From NCBI GenBank assembly GCA_030747695.1, contig JASLKG010000003.1:82300-146299 (forward strand): a DNA stretch of 64,000 nt. Direction: 5' to 3'. Below, in pieces: positions 63,422-64,000 of the stretch. Both the position numbers and the translations under genes were made by a program. Within the stretch, counting starts at the first letter, position 1, and each line of letters opens with the position of its first letter. Source of the stretch: Candidatus Poseidoniaceae archaeon. Lineage in GTDB: Archaea > Thermoplasmatota > Poseidoniia > Poseidoniales > Poseidoniaceae. Below the pieces are notes generated by a model. It did no database searches and was not told where the DNA came from. It saw only the letters and a list, made by a program, of their open reading frames with translations.

Positions 63422-64000
63422 TTATACAATAAATAATCCATCATCAATTATCTGAATATCATCAAGCCATACTGATGGTTTAGAGATTACACCGGGTATG
63501 TGGATTCCAACATTTGCATGACCTCCTAGACTAGAATTATCTCCAATCGAGAAATAACATGTCCCAAGTTGTTTTTCATCTTCAAGAACGTGTCCAGTAA
63601 GTCTTGCTTCAGGATTCATTCCAAATCCAAACTCTGCTACAGTCCAGACTAATTCACGATCTTTGCTCTTTAATTTACTAGCAACTTCACCAAATTGCTG
63701 ACGAATTTGTGCAGCTGTAGAATCTCCCTTGATGTCAATTACAATGCCTTTCTCTATTGTAAGTTCTAATGGCTCATCTAGAAGTGTTGATTCCCACGTC
63801 CCATCAATGACAATTGTGCCATTCATGGTACCTTCTTTGGGTAAAACAAATGCTTTACCAGCAGGCAAATTAGTGATCATTCTAGGCCGATTACAGATTC
63901 CATGATCATCCAATTTCCAATCTCTCCATGTAACTTCAAATTCAACATCCGTGCCATTAGAATCTTTGACATGGACTAGTCTTCTTCTTCTTAAGAGACT
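63422..64000 (-). CDS. M29-like aminopeptidase homologue (5' part beyond window)
   Basis: The reverse frame is open from 64000 to a TAA at 63422-63424, giving 192 visible residues. The start lies outside the window; an internal TTG at 63913 is not a likely start. NLPAGKAFVLPKEGTMNG, AEFGFGMNPEARLTG and DEKQLGTCYFSIGDNSSLGGHANVGIH match the C-terminal part of M29/COG2309 aminopeptidases. The PAGE Glu is Lys here and the GTxH His appears replaced (GTCYF), so some metal ligands may be missing. It abuts the convergent EF-hand gene exactly. Confidence 0.7.
   Translation of the reverse strand, partial: SLLRRRRLVHVKDSNGTDVEFEVTWRDWKLDDHGICNRPRMITNLPAGKAFVLPKEGTMNGTIVIDGTWESTLLDEPLELTIEKGIVIDIKGDSTAAQIRQQFGEVASKLKSKDRELVWTVAEFGFGMNPEARLTGHVLEDEKQLGTCYFSIGDNSSLGGHANVGIHIPGVISKPSVWLDDIQIIDDGLFIV

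Noticed and set aside
1-64000. Prophage, insertion sequence or integrative element
   Set aside because: No transposase, integrase, phage structural gene, terminal inverted repeat or attachment-site duplication was seen.

Overview
The window looks like a stretch of chromosome from a planktonic Marine Group II-type euryarchaeon (Candidatus Poseidoniales or a close relative). The lineage is inferred from gene content and style, not from a marker phylogeny. Archaeal markers are ribosomal protein uS2, the wyosine enzymes TYW1/Taw1 and Taw2, an AbrB-PhoU phosphate regulator, and TATA-like boxes placed for nearly leaderless transcripts. They are mixed with bacterial-type genes (uvrC, a bacterial-style GST, trhO, gpmA, an AlkB-like hydroxylase, a fused FadB-type protein). 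The DNA is AT-rich, gaps are short, and very large secreted proteins are common. I saw no rRNA, tRNA, CRISPR array, insertion sequence or prophage.

Layout. 1-4.6 kb: two secreted/membrane Ig-like proteins and a lipoprotein. 4.6-14 kb: a membrane-embedded Cas4-like nuclease, rpsB, a tRNA-dihydrouridine synthase, three winged-helix regulators (one membrane-tethered), a fused 3-hydroxyacyl-CoA dehydrogenase/enoyl-CoA hydratase, a GT4 glycosyltransferase and Taw1. 14-18.4 kb: an AlkB-like membrane hydroxylase and a phosphate module (PiT fused to a PhoU-like domain, divergent from AbrB-PhoU). 18.4-23.5 kb: a possible 44-codon gene and an ABC exporter operon with two ATPases around one 1043-residue FtsX-type permease. 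23.5-35 kb: single-gene functions (DUF2071, DCC thiol protein, methyltransferase, GST, TrhO, cupin, phosphoglycerate mutase, DUF1499, JAMM protease, response regulator, CocE-type hydrolase, secreted cyclophilin, Taw2). 35-42 kb: a 988-residue surface protein, uvrC, and a winged-helix/STAND ATPase. 42-63.4 kb: a surface-protein island with a beta-helix/PKD protein, two glycosyltransferases, an Asp-box protein, two thrombospondin-type-3-repeat proteins, a DUF4105/Lnb-like protein, thiamine pyrophosphokinase, a 2018-residue integrin-alpha-like protein and an EF-hand/zinc-ribbon protein. The right edge cuts an M29-like aminopeptidase homologue.

How the genes fit together. A major theme is the cell envelope: large extracellular domains on one membrane helix with small cytosolic tails carrying zinc ribbons, Trp-rich ends or a shared ELID-like motif, beside glycosyltransferases that may glycosylate them. 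A second theme is packing: all eleven convergent gene pairs overlap or abut at their stop codons, and divergent pairs are separated by short spacers. The most unusual single items are the membrane Cas4-like nuclease, the recurrent ELID motif, the DUF4105/Lnb-like archaeal protein, and the integrin-like giant next to a cytosolic EF-hand protein.
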